64,000 nucleotides of DNA, taken from assembly GCF_040807025.1 (NCBI RefSeq), contig NC_090946.1:5126001-5190000 (forward strand), given 5' to 3'. Both the position numbers and the translations under genes were made by a program. The notes below the pieces were generated by a model. It was not told the origin of the DNA, did no database searches, and saw only the letters and a list, made by a program, of their open reading frames with translations. Numbering within the stretch: the first letter of the stretch is position 1; each line of letters opens with the position of its first letter. This stretch comes from Struthio camelus. Its lineage: Eukaryota; Chordata; Aves; Struthioniformes; Struthionidae. Below are positions 12,401 through 25,300 of the stretch, piece after piece.

Positions 12401-15400
12401 GAGGCCAACGTACAGTTATTGTTTCACGGGAGATGAGTATTTTTAAAAGGACTCTAATTTCTCCTCGGATATTAAGACACTTAATAAAGTGCCCTCCAAC
12501 CCATTGCGTGCACACTCCTTAGCACCAAATACTACAGCAACCCTCCAAATATTATGATAATCCTTCTTTGCCATGATAAGACAGTTTTGGCCCACAGAAC
12601 ACAACTTTAAGTAAGCCCAGATTTAAATACGAATTAAAAAGGAAAGACGCTAAAATGCAGTATTTAAAGTCTGGGGAGGCTGTTTGAGGCATGTGGTGAC
12701 CACATCATAAGGATGTCCTTTGAGTGCTTGGTGCAGCATGGTGCTGTCCTCATGCCAGGCCCACAGTCTGCCATGGGGGGGCCTGTCATTGCCAGCTTGC
12801 CCACAGAAGTGGAAAAGACTCCCCAGCCACCTCTGCAAGGAGAGAACAAAGAGACTCCCAGCCTACCTGTGGCAGGGACGACCTCCACCTCAATCACAGT
12901 GCTCACCTCCTGCAGGCTCACCGTATCTTTTCCAAGAGCCTGTGTGAACATGGGAATGAGATAACTTAGAGACTTCCTAGATCTCCAGCTCTCTCTCAAG
13001 GGATGTGATGGGCCTTTGGGGATACACTGCCTCGTCTATATCCTTGCCTATATCTGGTCACAGAGGAGGGAGAACAGCTCTCTGGAGATCCCTCCTGGGC
13101 CAGAACCAGGTGCATCCATCTGTGTGCATTTACTAGAGCTTGCTGTTGGGCACCTCTTACAAAGGAGCACTGAGCTGCTGAATACAGCTATTCCCAGAAA
13201 CATGAAACGAAGGACAAGGCACCTACTGTTGAATTTGGCACAGGTCCATTTGAAACAGTCAGTTTAGAATTTCTGTCACCTCAAACAGAGCAGAGCCCTC
13301 TCCCGGCCCCCCACCCCCCCAAAAAAAATCCTGAGCTGCCCCTGCTCTGTACCTATAAAATTTGCAATGTCTCTTAGACAAGGTGAGTGGGGGAATAAAC
13401 TCTCCAACACATTTCTCTTTTTAGGTGGAAATTTGGGCATATAAATTAGATTTTATAGATTATTTTCTGGATTTTTTTTCTTATTAAATGTGGGAAGAGA
13501 GGCTCCTAAAATCTCCCCAAATGATCTTTTGCTTACCTCCAATGATATTTTCTACAAGAGGAGAGGACAAACAATTTTATAGCTAGCACCAAACAATAGC
13601 CTATCATACAGGATAATTTTACTATCACTTCATTGCCCTCCAGCCGTATACATTTATGATGCAAATGGTTGGGGCAAAGACTATCTCTTCATTATGTCCC
13701 TTAGCTAATGCAATTCCAGCCTTGGTGCTTCTCTATTAGACACTCCACCTTCCTTCTACCACTCCGGCAAGGTTATGAAGAAAGTTCCCCTACCTCCATG
13801 GTTACAGTCCCTGGTGACTCTAGCATCACGTTTGTCAGGATGAGTCCATCTTTGGTTGCGATGAAATCAGTGCTGTTTCTTATGTGATATTCAATGTTTG
13901 GGTTGACTTTCTGAAAAGCCAGATGAGTGAATGAGTAAACCACACCGACTGTGCTTTGCATGCATCTTTGTAATAGCCTGTTGCCTGGGATTGTAAAATA
14001 TGCCTGAAGTATATGCAGGTGCATAATGCAATAGATCTGGACTGGGGAGGCAGGAAAGGCTGAACTCAGGTGTGTTCATCCTGTTGCTTGGTGTTCAAGA
14101 ATGTATTCTAAAAGTTTTGCCTTCAAAGAAATCTGAAGTCTTATCCAGCTTGCCTTGGTTCTTTAATGGTTGCCCTAGCAAAATACATCTATGCAAGGGA
14201 TCAGGCAAATTTCATCAAGTTTGCCTTCAATACAGTGCCAAAGTGGGATGTACATGGAGAATAATCGTTATTCTGAGGGCTGCACAATTTTTCACTTTGT
14301 TTTTATACTGCTGTTCCCCTACTAGGTCCCCAATCTTGCTGCAGAAGCCCTGCCATCAGTAAAACTGGGGATCACTTTTCTTTATGAAGTATAAAAAAGA
14401 AAAAAAGAAAAAAAGAAAGCCACATGGCTGATCAGTAAATCTCTTCCGTTTTCCTCCTCCCAGTATTTTGTACAATAACGTTGCTCTCAAAATGAGTCCT
14501 TACAGGAAGGCCAAAAATTTTCAGCCCAGACTGCAGGCCCTTGCTAGTCTGTTGTTTGTGGACTTGCTCCTCTTCCTATGTTAGTTCACAAATACCTCTC
14601 CTCGCAGAGACCTGGCAGAGAGAGGATACCTCTGCCTAGGACCCTGCATCCATGAACTCTTCTCAGGGCCGCCTTACCCGGCCCTAACTCAGGTCTGGTC
14701 TGGTTCACAGTATTTGCTAACCCTGGGTGTACTCAGCATGCTATTTTGCAGTGGATCTGCTCACCTACATGGATCTGGGTGGGACAGGCTCCTGTAAGAG
14801 AGGAGTCAAGCACTGTCTGCAGATTACCCCATGCCATTACACTATGTTATAATCCCGGGGGAACATAAGAAGGGACATGAGAGGGAAGCCTGTGTCTGCC
14901 TGCCCCCTCCTCCCATTTCTCATGTTTGCTGAGCCTGCTTTAACTTTGAAGTAGTGAGAAAGGATTCAGGACATTTTCATTTCCTTACATCAGTGAAATC
15001 ATCATCAGCTGCTGTTATCATCAGGGGTTTGGAAGGAACGTCAGCCTCTAGGACAAAGCTTCCTGGGGCAAGACCAACGGATACTGTCCCTTTGTAGATC
15101 TTGTTCTTGAAGTATGGTGCAGAGTCACTTTTATTGATGACCTTAATCTCTACACTAACTACGGAGTATTTCTGTACGTTGTTGACTTGGGAGGCCTGCA
15201 GAAAAAAAGAGAGGGAGAGATAGAGATGCTACCCGTTTTCCTGTAAGTGATGAGACTTAAAAGGTTAGGCTTGATTCAAAGCCCATTGCAACCAATATGG
15301 TTCTTCCCATGGATTTCAATGAGCTTTGGGTCAGGCCTGCCACAGGAGGCCTAGTGGTTCGGAGTTCTTTTGTTTTAGTCCTATTTCTGCTGTTGACTTT

Positions 15401-18400
15401 CCACACGATTTGGTTCTCCATAAGTACCACTTCTGAACAAATTGCCACACTCAAGTGTAAAGCAGCAGGACACCAGCAGGACACCAACAGACAGAGTCTG
15501 ATCATCTTCATGGGGTTTTTTGTCAGCTCAGTTGCAGCCTAAGAGTTCAGATGCCGCTGGGTGTGTATGTGCAAGGAGTGCTTTTCAACTCCTTTCCTCT
15601 TGAGCTTGAGCTGAAAGCAAAGCTCCAGCCATGCCTACAGTTATGCTTCCTAATACTTTCAACCCAGCAGGATGTCCCTCAAGGGTTCAACTGATTTAAT
15701 GGTGCAGCCCACACATAAGTGAAAATGACTCTTGACGCCTGCTGGAGCTTTGCATGTAAATTGGCATAAGACACTGTTCAAATACTGCATCCTTCCCAAA
15801 GAAAAGGTGCAGCCAAGTTAGTCTTAATTATTAATGTAATTGACTCCTGTCACATCAAGACTGCTGCTTCCTAGAAAGCCAGCTCTGCAGGCCTGTCATA
15901 TGCACTGTCATCAGACTTACCATGACTTGCAATAGGAATGGATCTGGGGAAGTTACTGCTTTGTTCATAGTTAGATTCCCTGTATCTGCATCCACTGAGA
16001 ACACTTTATCCGTATCCCCTAAAGAAAACAGAAAGACTATTTAATCATTAAATATCTTGATAAAGTGACCTGGAGCTCCTGTGACTCACTTGTTTCACAT
16101 CTTGGAAATGATGACAACACCACCAGAGCATGATGTTGTTGTCCTTGCCTGACTGGCTGCTTCAAGAGCTGGATGTACTGGCCGTGGTTTCAGGGGGACT
16201 CAGCAGATGGAAAGCGGTGAGAAGACACGTAAACCTGACTACATGAGGCAGGAGAGCAAAGTTTTGCATTTTCAGTGCCTAGACCCAGATACAGCCAGCT
16301 CAAATTCTGCTGAAGGCCTAGAGACATCCAGTAATAAACACTAGGTCCAGGTACGCAGCTGGGGCTCTAGCCACCTAGGTCTCCACTGGACCCCAGAGCC
16401 CCACAATACTAGACTTCTCCTAGTTCTTTGCCCATCACAGAAGTGCCAGACCCCACCTCAAAGACTGGACAGCAAAGATTTCACAGCATATAAAGCCTTG
16501 GCTCCATGCCTTCATCCTCGACCTCTGGGCTGAGCAGGAATCTGGTATAATTTGAGGACTGAAGGTCTCCAGTTCCCTAAGATTAATGCCAACCCAAACC
16601 TTCAGGAGATGCAAGGGAAGGCTTATGCCTATTTTAAAGATGGGAAACCAAGCTACATAGAAATATCAGGTGGGGATTCATCTAACATGCTGTAGACATC
16701 TAAAGGTCAGACAGCTCTACCTGAGCTGGCTACTTGGACTCTCTTTATAGTCAGCAAAGAGAAGACGGAATTTTAGCACATGATTTATCTGGTTTATTGT
16801 TGATACTGGCCTCAAGATGAGCTGAATTTAGCCCTGGAAATGCTTATTTCTCTCCACTGGCTACAAAAGGCGCTTAGATACAAAAACCTTCTTGTGTGGA
16901 TATAGGGGTAGAAATCAGCCTTCTACATCACCCACCTGTATTTGAATCATAAAAACATTTTTCCCATGTTGAATATATATTGAAATATGTGCCCATATTC
17001 CTTACTCTGAGATGCTACAGCCTGTATTTAGACCAGGACCCTCAGTCAGGGAATCTCTAGTGACTGTGGGGGATGAGAACACACTAGGTCCAAAATGGTG
17101 GTGGATTTTTAGGCTCTTTGATGCCTTTATTGGCACAGGTGTGGTGCTATATGGAAGAAGTAAAAGAAGATGAAAAAGTGATCACTCTCTCCATCTGCTA
17201 TGATCTGTCTTTGCCTTGACAGTTAATCAAAAAGTCCACTGTTGTTAAAAAAAAAAAGAGAAGAAATGCTTTGAATGAAATAAATGGCCCAGTCAATGAC
17301 TTGGCAATCAGTTGATTATATTCAGGTGATCTTTTTGAAATCAAGACTAAAACAGGGTAGATCAGACAGTGGTACTGTGCAGAGGAATAAGAACATAATT
17401 CATGGCAATGAATGAAAATTATGCTAATGATGTGGGGAATTCTTGGCTCAGCTCAAAGGCTGAATGAAAGTGGCAGTCTGGCAAAAGCAGATTTAAAGCT
17501 TAAAGATAAAACATCTCACCCAAAAAAGAATAAGGTCCCTTTGAAACATAGTCATGGTCCCCAGCCTCTGGGAATATAATTCTCTTTTTCTTCCTTCATT
17601 AGAAGTTGGTCTCTTCTAATTAATCAGTAATTTTCTGTGGATCTAATTGCTTATCTGTGACACAAACAGAGGGGCAAATCTCCTACCCCTTGACTCTACT
17701 GCTGCTGAGAGTATCTCCTCTTAGTAGGTAATGTAGGGGACATCTAAGCAATGCAGTCTGGGGAAGGTGACCACTTCTACTCACCACCAACAATGCTGTA
17801 CACTATTTTTTCATTTAAAGTGTAGTCAGGATCGATAGCATAGATGGGCCCAGGCGCCAGGGTGAGTGGTGCAGTCTGCAATAGCAAGAAAAACCATTAG
17901 AGCATCAAATGCTAGCAGCACTCTCCCATCTCAGCGAGGCTCTGGTGGTTTTATCTGGGCAAAATGGTTTTTATTGCAGGGAGCTGGAGATAACAGAGCA
18001 GAAGTAAATGAGTCTTGCATGAGGATTTTTCCAGCTCTCTTCTCCACGGCATGCTGCAGGATCAAGGACAAACAGTACTGCCCTGGGGAGGAACCTCCAT
18101 TTGCTAGGGTGATGAAGGCTTTACCATCATTGTGAGTCATCTGCATTTATGCCTGGAGACCAGTACTAGCTCACAGAAATTAGTAGGTGCTGCTCACCAG
18201 GAAAAGGACAGCGTCAGAGATACTGTTCGATCACTCCTGCTTACCGACTTCTCAGAGATGTTAACCCTGCCAGTGTAGGGGCTGCTGATGCAAACGTTAT
18301 TGTCCATGTTGGTGAAGGTACAGGGTAGGAACCAAGGTGGTTTGGTGTCAGCTTGTTCAATAAATATGCTTATTGTTGCAGTAGCAGTGTGGGTGGTATT

Positions 18401-21400
18401 GGTGCTGTTCACTGGCCTGTCCTGTACCCGAAAGCAAAAAGTACTCATTAGAGACAAGTTTTATTGCCAAAAGTGCAACCCATCTGCAAAAAGCCAGTGG
18501 CCCAGGTCAGTATCTCAATTCTCTCTAAGGCTTAGCAGTTTTTGTGAGATTAGCTGAAGCAGTGAATTATCTCACTCTCTGCTGACAGAAGTGGATGAAG
18601 TACAAGGCTAGGTGCAGCCACTGTGTGATTAACCAGGGGGGAAGGTTGCTCCCACTTCACTGCCCCCAGCATCCACCCTCTCTCCTGCCATCCCAGTGAT
18701 CTACCCCTTGGACTTACCCTCAGGTTAAGAGTGGCTATGGCAAACAAGGCATTTTGTTCCTCCTAAATAACTTACCCTTGCATACAAGAGCAGAGTTGTG
18801 AATTTGATTTTGTCATAGTCCAATGCTTTTCGCAAATAAATTTCTGGGTTATTAACTCCTTTTATGGCAAAATAACCATCTGTGTCCTAGGGAAAAAAAA
18901 AAAACAGAAAAGCCGTACTAGCAGACTTGATCACAGACACATGCTCTGAAATACTGTCCATTGCTGAGTTTGTCATCCCAATCAGACCTTCGAGCCTGGG
19001 GAATTGTGGGGTGGGGGGGATAGGAATGTGAAAGCTATTTAATCTTTTGGTATCATACACCGGAGTTGCCTGGCTTGTCAGAAAGGCTCATTCATGTCCC
19101 CATGAGTTTTGTTCTCCAAGATCCCCTGCTTTGCCTGCCTACCTGCTCAGCAGGTACCGGAGGAAATCTTCTACCTCATGTCTTCACTACACTCAACAGG
19201 TTGCCAACAATTCTTGGTACTGGGTCCGTGACAGCCAAGTAATCTCACATCCATGAACAAAAAATGATGAAGATTCCTCAGTCTCTGAAAGCTGGCAAGA
19301 TCACTTGCTTTAGCCTAGCACAGTTGAACTTTGGAAACAACTGTAAGGCCAAACTGGGAACAGCATTGGTTGTATTTTGGTCCTTACAACCTTCTGCACT
19401 TGCTTTGGTTCTCTATTACTCTTACGTCTTGACTAGTGTTCCTCTGGATTTTCACCAGTGTGAGTACAAAGCCTGGTTTCAAGGCTAAAGTTGAAAACCT
19501 GGCAGTTGCTGTTCACATCCTGTAAAATTCCTGGGGTTACACAAGTGTAACGGAGGCAGAATGTCAGACACTGCCTGCTCACTGCATGGTGCTCTTTAAA
19601 AATGTAAAGATATGGTTGTTTTTTCACTTGAGTTTCTTTCTCTCTCTCCTTCTCTCTTTCTCTCTTTCTCTCTCTCTCCTTTTTTTTTTTTTCTTTTTTA
19701 ATTCCTAGCAGGGTCTTATAGATTTGCAGGCTAGGCTGGCATGAGTTTAACCATGCACACAATTCATTTCCCCCTTTATCAAGCAAATCCCTAAGGCACT
19801 AAACTGGGACCTGGCAAAAGTGGGATCTGTTCCTGGCTTTGTCAAAGACTTTTTGTGTGATCTTGGGCAAATCATGTTATCTCTGCTCTGCCCAGATACT
19901 GCTGGCAAACAGGAGAATAATCCCTTCTTCCCCTACCCAATTCAGAGCAATTCTGAACTCCACAGGGTGCAAAGGTCTCTCCTGATACGCTTACAGACCC
20001 TCCCAACAGGACTTTCCTGAAGCATGTGACTTTAAATATCCCTGTACAGTGTAATAAAAGTGTGAGCAATGGAAGAATTCAATACTTGCAATATCGATTG
20101 CTCTCTTCTTCTAGCTAGATGAATGCTTGATTTTTGCTTTACCTTTGTGGAAAAGTCATACTTCTTCCAGAAGCTATCAGTAAACTAAATGCAATGCAGT
20201 GACCTCAGCCTCATTTTGGGGCTTATCTGAATTAAACACACAGTCTTCCTCAGAGCTACCTCCTTTTTCCCAAAGAACGAAGGTACTCACAGGCATCCTT
20301 GTTGTAAGTTCATAATAAATGGTGTCCAGGTCAGCATCAGTAGCACTTAGATCTTCGCGGGGTATAACTGTGCTATTCACTTTTGTGTCCTGAAACAAAA
20401 GTTGCCATGGTTGTCTCTCTGTGAACCAGGCTGAAGGCTTCCCCCGGTAATTCCTCCCTAGTCCCACAGCAATGGGTAACCCAGTGCCCTCTTCGTTTCC
20501 ATAAAGTGCTTACCTCGGGAACTATTTGGGTGAGATTCGTTTGCTTGAAAACTGGGCTGTTATCGTTCATGTTGACGATGGTCACAATAATTTCCAAAGA
20601 ATTGCTCTGAGGAAAGGGTAAAGGGAGAAGACCACTGACACCAAATAGGACCCTTAAGGGCTGCTCCCGACTTGCAGATGTGAAAGGAGAGGATGGTGTG
20701 AGGAGCACAGCTGGAAGGGGGCTGCACGGAGGCTGGGTTCACAGCCGGCCTGCCGTGAGGTGGGTAATACTTAGTGGGTTTGCTCCCACCGCCTCACCAA
20801 TCACAGCCCCTCAGCGGCTCTCACTTTAACTGTGAGAGGAGTTTATATGCTTGCAAAGAAGGGACAACTCCTCACACCATGCAGTGGATGAGGAAGAGTG
20901 GAAGGAGGTACGTGCTCTTCTGCAGTACCTTTTAATAGGGCTGAGCATTTAGAAGAGCACTCACCTGCCCAGCAGCGTCGGAGCAAAGCAGGTAGACTAA
21001 CAGCAAGGTATCTTTCTGTATGCAAAAACAAAAAAACAGCCATTTTAGAAATAGGCCAAAATATACAGACACTTTCTATGGTAAATGAGGCAAATAAACG
21101 CATTGCTGAATCAGAACTGCTGCCGGGGCTCTGACTTGTTTTCAGGCATCTCTCTTTCTTTCTTTGCTTTACAGCCTCACAGCAGCGTTGGGATCTCGTT
21201 TCTGCTGGAGTCAACGAGGAGTGACTCCCTGACTTCGCTCCCTGTGATTCCTGTGACATGGCGGCAGAGCTCATCAGCCGTTTCCTCCCAGTTTAGGCAA
21301 GTTCGAATAGAGATTCCTTTTTAAATTGAATAAAACAGAAACGAGCCATGCAGCAAGTATGGTGCTGCCTGCAGGGCTTATGTTTGCCATTCTTCATTCC

Positions 21401-22393
21401 GATGTAGGTTTTTGCATTAGGAGAAAGACAGCTTAAGGACTTTCTTCACTGCGTACAGTGCTCTCCAGGAAGGTAAAATAATATAGCAGCAACCTAGCTA
21501 AACACACTAACCTTTTATACTGCCTTTACAATCCACATAAGATCACCTCACTGCTCAGGGCTGTGTTTTGTACAGGCAAAGAGGGACCATTTCACCTGAG
21601 TTCTGGAGAGCTCTGCAGTTGTCGCAATTTTGCTTTAAAGCTTTCCCCTTGCTCAAATTCATACAGAGTCATGGAAGGAAGGGGACAGCATGCATACCAT
21701 GAATCCCCCTCCTCCTGATCTTCCTTGCCTGGAAGGGCTAATCTCCTCAGCAGCAAACTTGAACTCCACTGCAGTAGGCTTATTTTTCAAAGTTATTTCT
21801 TATGTCCTTTAGAAATGGGCCATGAATCCCTGGAAGTCCAAAACCCCGGGGTGAAACCTGCTGCACCCCAGCATTCTCCACCTCACTCTTACAGCTTGTC
21901 AGCTAAAAGCTTACCTCGAAGTCCACACTTTTGGTCAGCTGCAGCTGGGACCCCTGTATGGTGAAATAACTGGCATCAGGGGAGGAAGGATCAATCCTTA
22001 CAGTGAAGCCTTGTTCCAAAGTGATGGTGGTCACTACGTAGCCAGGAGGGTTATTTTCATTGACGCTTGGTTTCTGGTTATCCACAGAACATGCTGGAAA
22101 AACATGCAAACGAGATACAAAATTGCCCATAGATTCATGCCATGACAGAGTTGGGTCACACCTGAGACCCCTCTAGCTACCACTGGAGATAAGGTCCTTG
22201 AACGAAGCTGGCTTGGAGGAAGGGTGCGAAAAAGCCATCCACCAGTTTTAAAAGTGCAGTCTTCTGCTGTAAGGGTTATTCCTCTGTGGCTGTGGGCCTC
22301 CTGCAACAACTTACCTTCTTGCTGGGCCAAAACATGTATTGTGGAAGGCAGCAGAAAGAGCATAGAGGTGAGGAACCGGTGAGAAAAGGCCAT
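8838..22393 (-). CDS. CDHR5: Cadherin-related family member 5 (mu-protocadherin), 14 coding exons
   Basis: CDHR5 is a single-pass cadherin of enterocyte and renal microvilli. With CDHR2 it links neighbouring microvilli, and inside the cell it joins the intermicrovillar complex (harmonin/USH1C, ANKS4B, MYO7B). Fourteen minus-strand exons with GT/AG sites and matching phases give 2112 nt, or 703 residues. A signal peptide covers about residues 1-24. Cadherin repeats extend to about 458, with VDFE near 83-86 and NMNDNSP at 115-121. A membrane segment lies at about 472-495, and a 208-residue tail carries Asp/Glu runs and ends SEFL. The EC4-to-membrane junction is direct, without the Pro/Ser/Thr mucin repeats of the longer mammalian isoforms. 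The start ATG has A at -3 and G at +4. SCT lies upstream on the same strand, as in human. The exon structure is read directly; the function comes from the family. Confidence 0.93.
10595..10746 (-). CDS. CDHR5: CDHR5 exon 13 (transmembrane)
   Basis: 152 nt, phase 1 to 0. A short AESSSDKRYTARD stem precedes the membrane span at about residues 472-495, then the basic YKQCGKPVKYLARKK stop-transfer sequence. The donor is AAG|GTAAGT. Confidence 0.93.
12867..12939 (-). CDS. CDHR5: CDHR5 exon 12 (end of EC4)
   Basis: 73 nt, phase 0 to 1, ending with the strand VIEVEVVPAT. The split codon joins directly to exon 13. No Ser/Thr/Pro repeat exon was seen in the following 2.1 kb intron. Confidence 0.88.
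13794..13910 (-). CDS. CDHR5: CDHR5 exon 11 (EC4)
   Basis: 39 codons in phase 0: NIEYHIRNSTDFIATKDG, then LILTNVMLE, the central strands of a cadherin repeat with one NST glycosylation site. The donor is GAG|GTAGGG. Confidence 0.92.
14392..14419. repeat. A-rich (AAAAAAG)n microsatellite
   Basis: A short run of A blocks interrupted by single G at about 8-base spacing, inside a CDHR5 intron. Confidence 0.85.
14989..15195 (-). CDS. CDHR5: CDHR5 exon 10 (EC3-EC4)
   Basis: 69 codons in phase 0. It ends EC3 with SVEIKVINKSDSAPYF, where NKSDSAP is a degenerate DxNDNxP linker, and continues into EC4. The terminal ITAADDDFTD carries the acidic calcium motif. Confidence 0.93.
15921..16018 (-). CDS. 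CDHR5: CDHR5 exon 9 (EC3)
   Basis: 98 nt, phase 1 to 0, encoding GDTDKVFSVDADTGNLTM, a textbook cadherin F-x-V-D-x-x-T-G-x-L motif. The acceptor is TTTTCTTTAG and the donor ATG|GTAAG. Confidence 0.94.
17785..17875 (-). CDS. CDHR5: CDHR5 exon 8 (EC3)
   Basis: 91 nt, phase 0 to 1. It includes YAIDPDYTLNEKIVYSIVG, a cadherin A-x-D-x-D motif followed by the I-x-Y-S-I strand. The split Gly codon joins exon 9. Confidence 0.92.
18245..18421 (-). CDS. CDHR5: CDHR5 exon 7 (EC2-EC3)
   Basis: 59 codons in phase 0 with several N-glycosylation sites (NST, NTT, NIS). The segment ADTKPPWFLPC stands in place of the usual DxNDNxP linker, a degenerate linker. The donor is TCG|GTAAGC. Confidence 0.9.
18776..18886 (-). 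CDS. CDHR5: CDHR5 exon 6 (EC2)
   Basis: 37 codons in phase 0. It reads DTDGYFAIKGVNNPEIYL then RKALDYDKIKFTTLLLYAR, matching the cadherin pattern F-x-I ... L-x-x-x-LDYE-like strand. Confidence 0.93.
19632..19699. repeat. Polypyrimidine (CT)n/T tract
   Basis: A pure C/T stretch on the plus strand of about 68 bases inside CDHR5 intron 5. It translates into Arg/Glu/Lys runs on the minus strand, which are not coding. Confidence 0.9.
20291..20389 (-). CDS. CDHR5: CDHR5 exon 5 (EC2)
   Basis: 33 codons in phase 0, including ATDADLDTIYYEL, the A-x-D-x-D calcium motif of a cadherin repeat. The acceptor is TTTGTTTCAG and the donor CCT|GTGAGT. Confidence 0.92.
20514..20606 (-). CDS. CDHR5: CDHR5 exon 4 (EC1-EC2 linker)
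   Basis: 31 codons in phase 0 containing VTIVNMNDNSPVF, the calcium-binding linker signature of cadherins (DxNDN-like). It ends IVPE at GAG|GTAAGC. Confidence 0.93.
20965..21015 (-). CDS. CDHR5: CDHR5 exon 3 (EC1, 51 nt)
   Basis: A 17-codon exon encoding KDTLLLVYLLCSDAAGQ, which continues the EC1 fold after DFE. It was found from its flanking TACAG acceptor and CAG|GTGAGT donor, and the phase is 0 on both sides. Confidence 0.88.
21915..22093 (-). CDS. CDHR5: CDHR5 exon 2 (EC1)
   Basis: 179 nt, phase 1 to 0. It completes the split Ala codon, then Cys-Ser-Val-Asp, and ends in the cadherin strand QLTKSVDFE. The acceptor is TTTTTCCAG and the donor GAG|GTAAGC. Confidence 0.92.
22315..22393 (-). 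CDS. CDHR5: CDHR5 exon 1 (signal peptide)
   Basis: 79 nt, ends in phase 1 at AAG|GTAAG. It encodes MAFSHRF followed by the hydrophobic LTSMLFLLPSTIHVLA and QQE, a typical signal peptide with likely cleavage after Ala24. The start context is ACCATGG. Confidence 0.9.
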
Positions 22394-25300
22394 GGTGAGT
22401 TGCGGGTGGTTGAAGAAAGCCCTATTTCTGACTAAGCTGATTCTCTTGTCTCCCTGTTGCTCCCAGTGCCTTGTTGTGCATTCACTGCTTCAGGAAGGCA
22501 AACAACATTGGCTCTTCTGAGCAGATTGCTGCAGCTCAACCTTTGCCTCCTTACCTGATTGGATGACGTATCTAAAGATGTTTAGTGGTCACAGAGTGTG
22601 ATAAGGAGTAAGTTGCATTTTCTATTTTACTTCTGGGTCTTTCTGATCTTTAACTCTTTCTCGAGTTGAGGAAATATTTGGAGCATTTCAGAGCTCAGAG
22701 CCAAGTCCCTGAGATGAGCACAAAGGAGGGTGAGGGCTAACACTCGGGAAACTGCCTGTGTATTCCAGCCTCTCTCACCAGGGAAAAGTGGTCAAATTTT
22801 TGTTTCTAATACACCAAGAATACGGTCTGTGTTGGTGAGATCATTTCCTGAAACATGTAATAATGACGCCAATATGCCTCCTCCTCATTGCCTTACTTAT
22901 CTTACCCAGGCTTTGCCTGCATGGCTCTCGTTCCCCTTTATAACAGGTTTTGTTCTCCAGCCCATGACCTCTTGTTTCTCTGGACAAGCAGAGCAGGAGC
23001 TGGGGGGGTGGTCAGAGCTCCCGTTTCTATTTCTGTTTTAGTGTTTTCCAGTGCAGAATGAATCTCATTAGAGGGGCTATTGGTGGGAGAGGACAAAAAG
23101 CTGGGGCTGCTTTAGGTGAATAAATGCTCAGTTGGGTCCCGTCACTTGCTCAGAGATTCTGGTTTTATGGTGAAAAAGAAGGGTTGGAAAATAAGGATAA
23201 GCTGTGCAGAAAGCGCCAAGCTTCCAGGTGAGACTTTCGTTAAATTGTTTAACATTTGTGCCTCAGTTTCCCTATCTGCAAATGAAGGAACAGAACCACC
23301 CTTTCTCTGTTTAATTTCGCTGCATGGAGCGTGGCCAGCCCGTCCCTGGGTAAATGGGTAGTGGCAAGGAGAAGGGACACCTTGTTGCCAGCCGGTGACA
23401 AAGAGGCAAATGAAATAACTTCCCCCCCGATGCCTCCCTTCCCTTTGCTAGGTGGAGACTCATTCACACATGACAAGCCTTTTGGCAGAAGAATGTGACT
23501 TTGCGCCGCACTCTGGAATATCTGCAAGGCTTTTTCTGTCCCTGTTATCTCACTCCTGCTCTCAGCTGGCGCTGTCGGCGCTCCCTCCTGTGACACATAT
23601 GGAGAAAGGTGTGCGCCGCAGGCTTTGCTGGAGGAAGGGCTTTCCTCACACCTAAAAGTTGCCATTTTCTGGGGGAGGATCTGAGAGGAAGGCGGCCCTG
23701 GGGTTTAATCCGTTGTGTGCTGGGCACTGCACATAGCCAGTAGCAGGAGTATCTACTGCCAGGGCAAAAAGGGGGGGAAGTGGAAGCACGTCACAGTCCC
23801 ATCTTAAAAATGATTTGGGAGGATGAGATGTAGGGGTTGTCTGAAAGGTGTAGGGGCATGTCCCACTGAAAGGAGAGCAGGGGCCCTCCAAATGATGAAA
23901 GTGTGCAGAAAACATCTGCTGACCTGAAAAGGACATCATTTTTCAAATTAAAAGACAGCCCTCAAATATCTTATTCTTATTGCTGAAAATGGCAAAGGTT
24001 TCAGTGAAGACCAAGCCATCTTGGCTGCTCTTTCCTTTGGATGGCAAAGGAAGGAGCTAGATCTTTTGTAACTCACTGGGGCTGAGTTAATCAGTTATTG
24101 TTTCTGAGATAATCTCGTTATTTTCAGCTACTCAACAGTAACCGGACAAGGTGAGTAGAGCAGATCCGGAGATGGTGGCCAAGGTCAGCCACAGCCCGGT
24201 GATCACCCAGCGAGTCCATAGGGATGAGGCAGGTCCCCTTCAGCTGGTAGCTCTTTGTAGGGAGGCTCCCTTAAATCCCCATCCAGGCTGCAGCTACTTG
24301 CACCTCAGCAGCTTCCTAAACCGTCAATAGCATGTTATTCCATCATCTTGTCCTGTCTTTTTCTGAGCCTCTATAAGTTTTTCCAAGACAAGTATCATGC
24401 AGCAAGGCATTTGGCCACTTGCTGTGCAGAGAGATACTGTTGTTTTGAACCTGCCCCTTGTATAGGAAGAGGAAAGTAACAGCCATTCTCATTGCCCCTT
24501 TTAAAATCCTAGTTGCTCTGGAAAAGATCTTAGATACTGCATTTTAGCCAGATGGCCATTAGTGGCTTAGTAAAATACAGACCGTCCAGACTCCCTCCAT
24601 ACATCCTTCCACAGGTTTCTTTCCTAGCGGAGATTTTCTATAGGCCAAAATAAACAAATACTGAGGCCCACAAGATGTGGGAATAGCATTTCAGCATCAC
24701 AGTAAAGGGAGTGGGTACTAAGATGAACATTTGGGAGGGATTAATTGCTTTGTAGATGTAGGGTACATCATACATGGTGAAAAACTGGTGATGCAGAATG
24801 GACTGAGCAGTTTCTTTGTTGGGACACGTGATCACAACTGAAGGTACCTTTTGTTTAGAGCCAGCCTTCAAAATCCATTGCTTTTACAGGGAAGGTGGAG
24901 TCCTTGCTCTGTCAGAGGAGGGAATCTGTCAGGCAGTGGGCCAAAGAGATAGTGTAAAAAACTCTTTAATGGTGGGAGTGAACTCCTTTCAGTGGTGCTT
25001 TGTCTTCAATGGCTATGAGAAGGCGGGGCCAATAAATACGAGGGCAGAAAGGAGCAGAAACAATATATGCATTGTGTCTCTATATTGTGTAGCCCTTGTA
25101 TTTCCTTGTGGTAAAGCTGAGTGCCTGGCTGCGTTTCTGCTAAATGAAAGCACCGGTGCTGACTTTTTTTGTACAGGTGTGTCCCTGTTTTTTACCCCAG
25201 CACAGATAAACATGAATAGTGGGCACGTCTGGGTACTGCTTCCCTTTCCGTTTCCCAGCGACAGAGCTGGACAAAGAGACAGGATCTCAGCAGACACAAA

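Noticed and set aside
19433-19786. Lys/Glu/Arg-rich minus-strand frame
   Set aside because: It is the translation of a CT-rich microsatellite in a CDHR5 intron.
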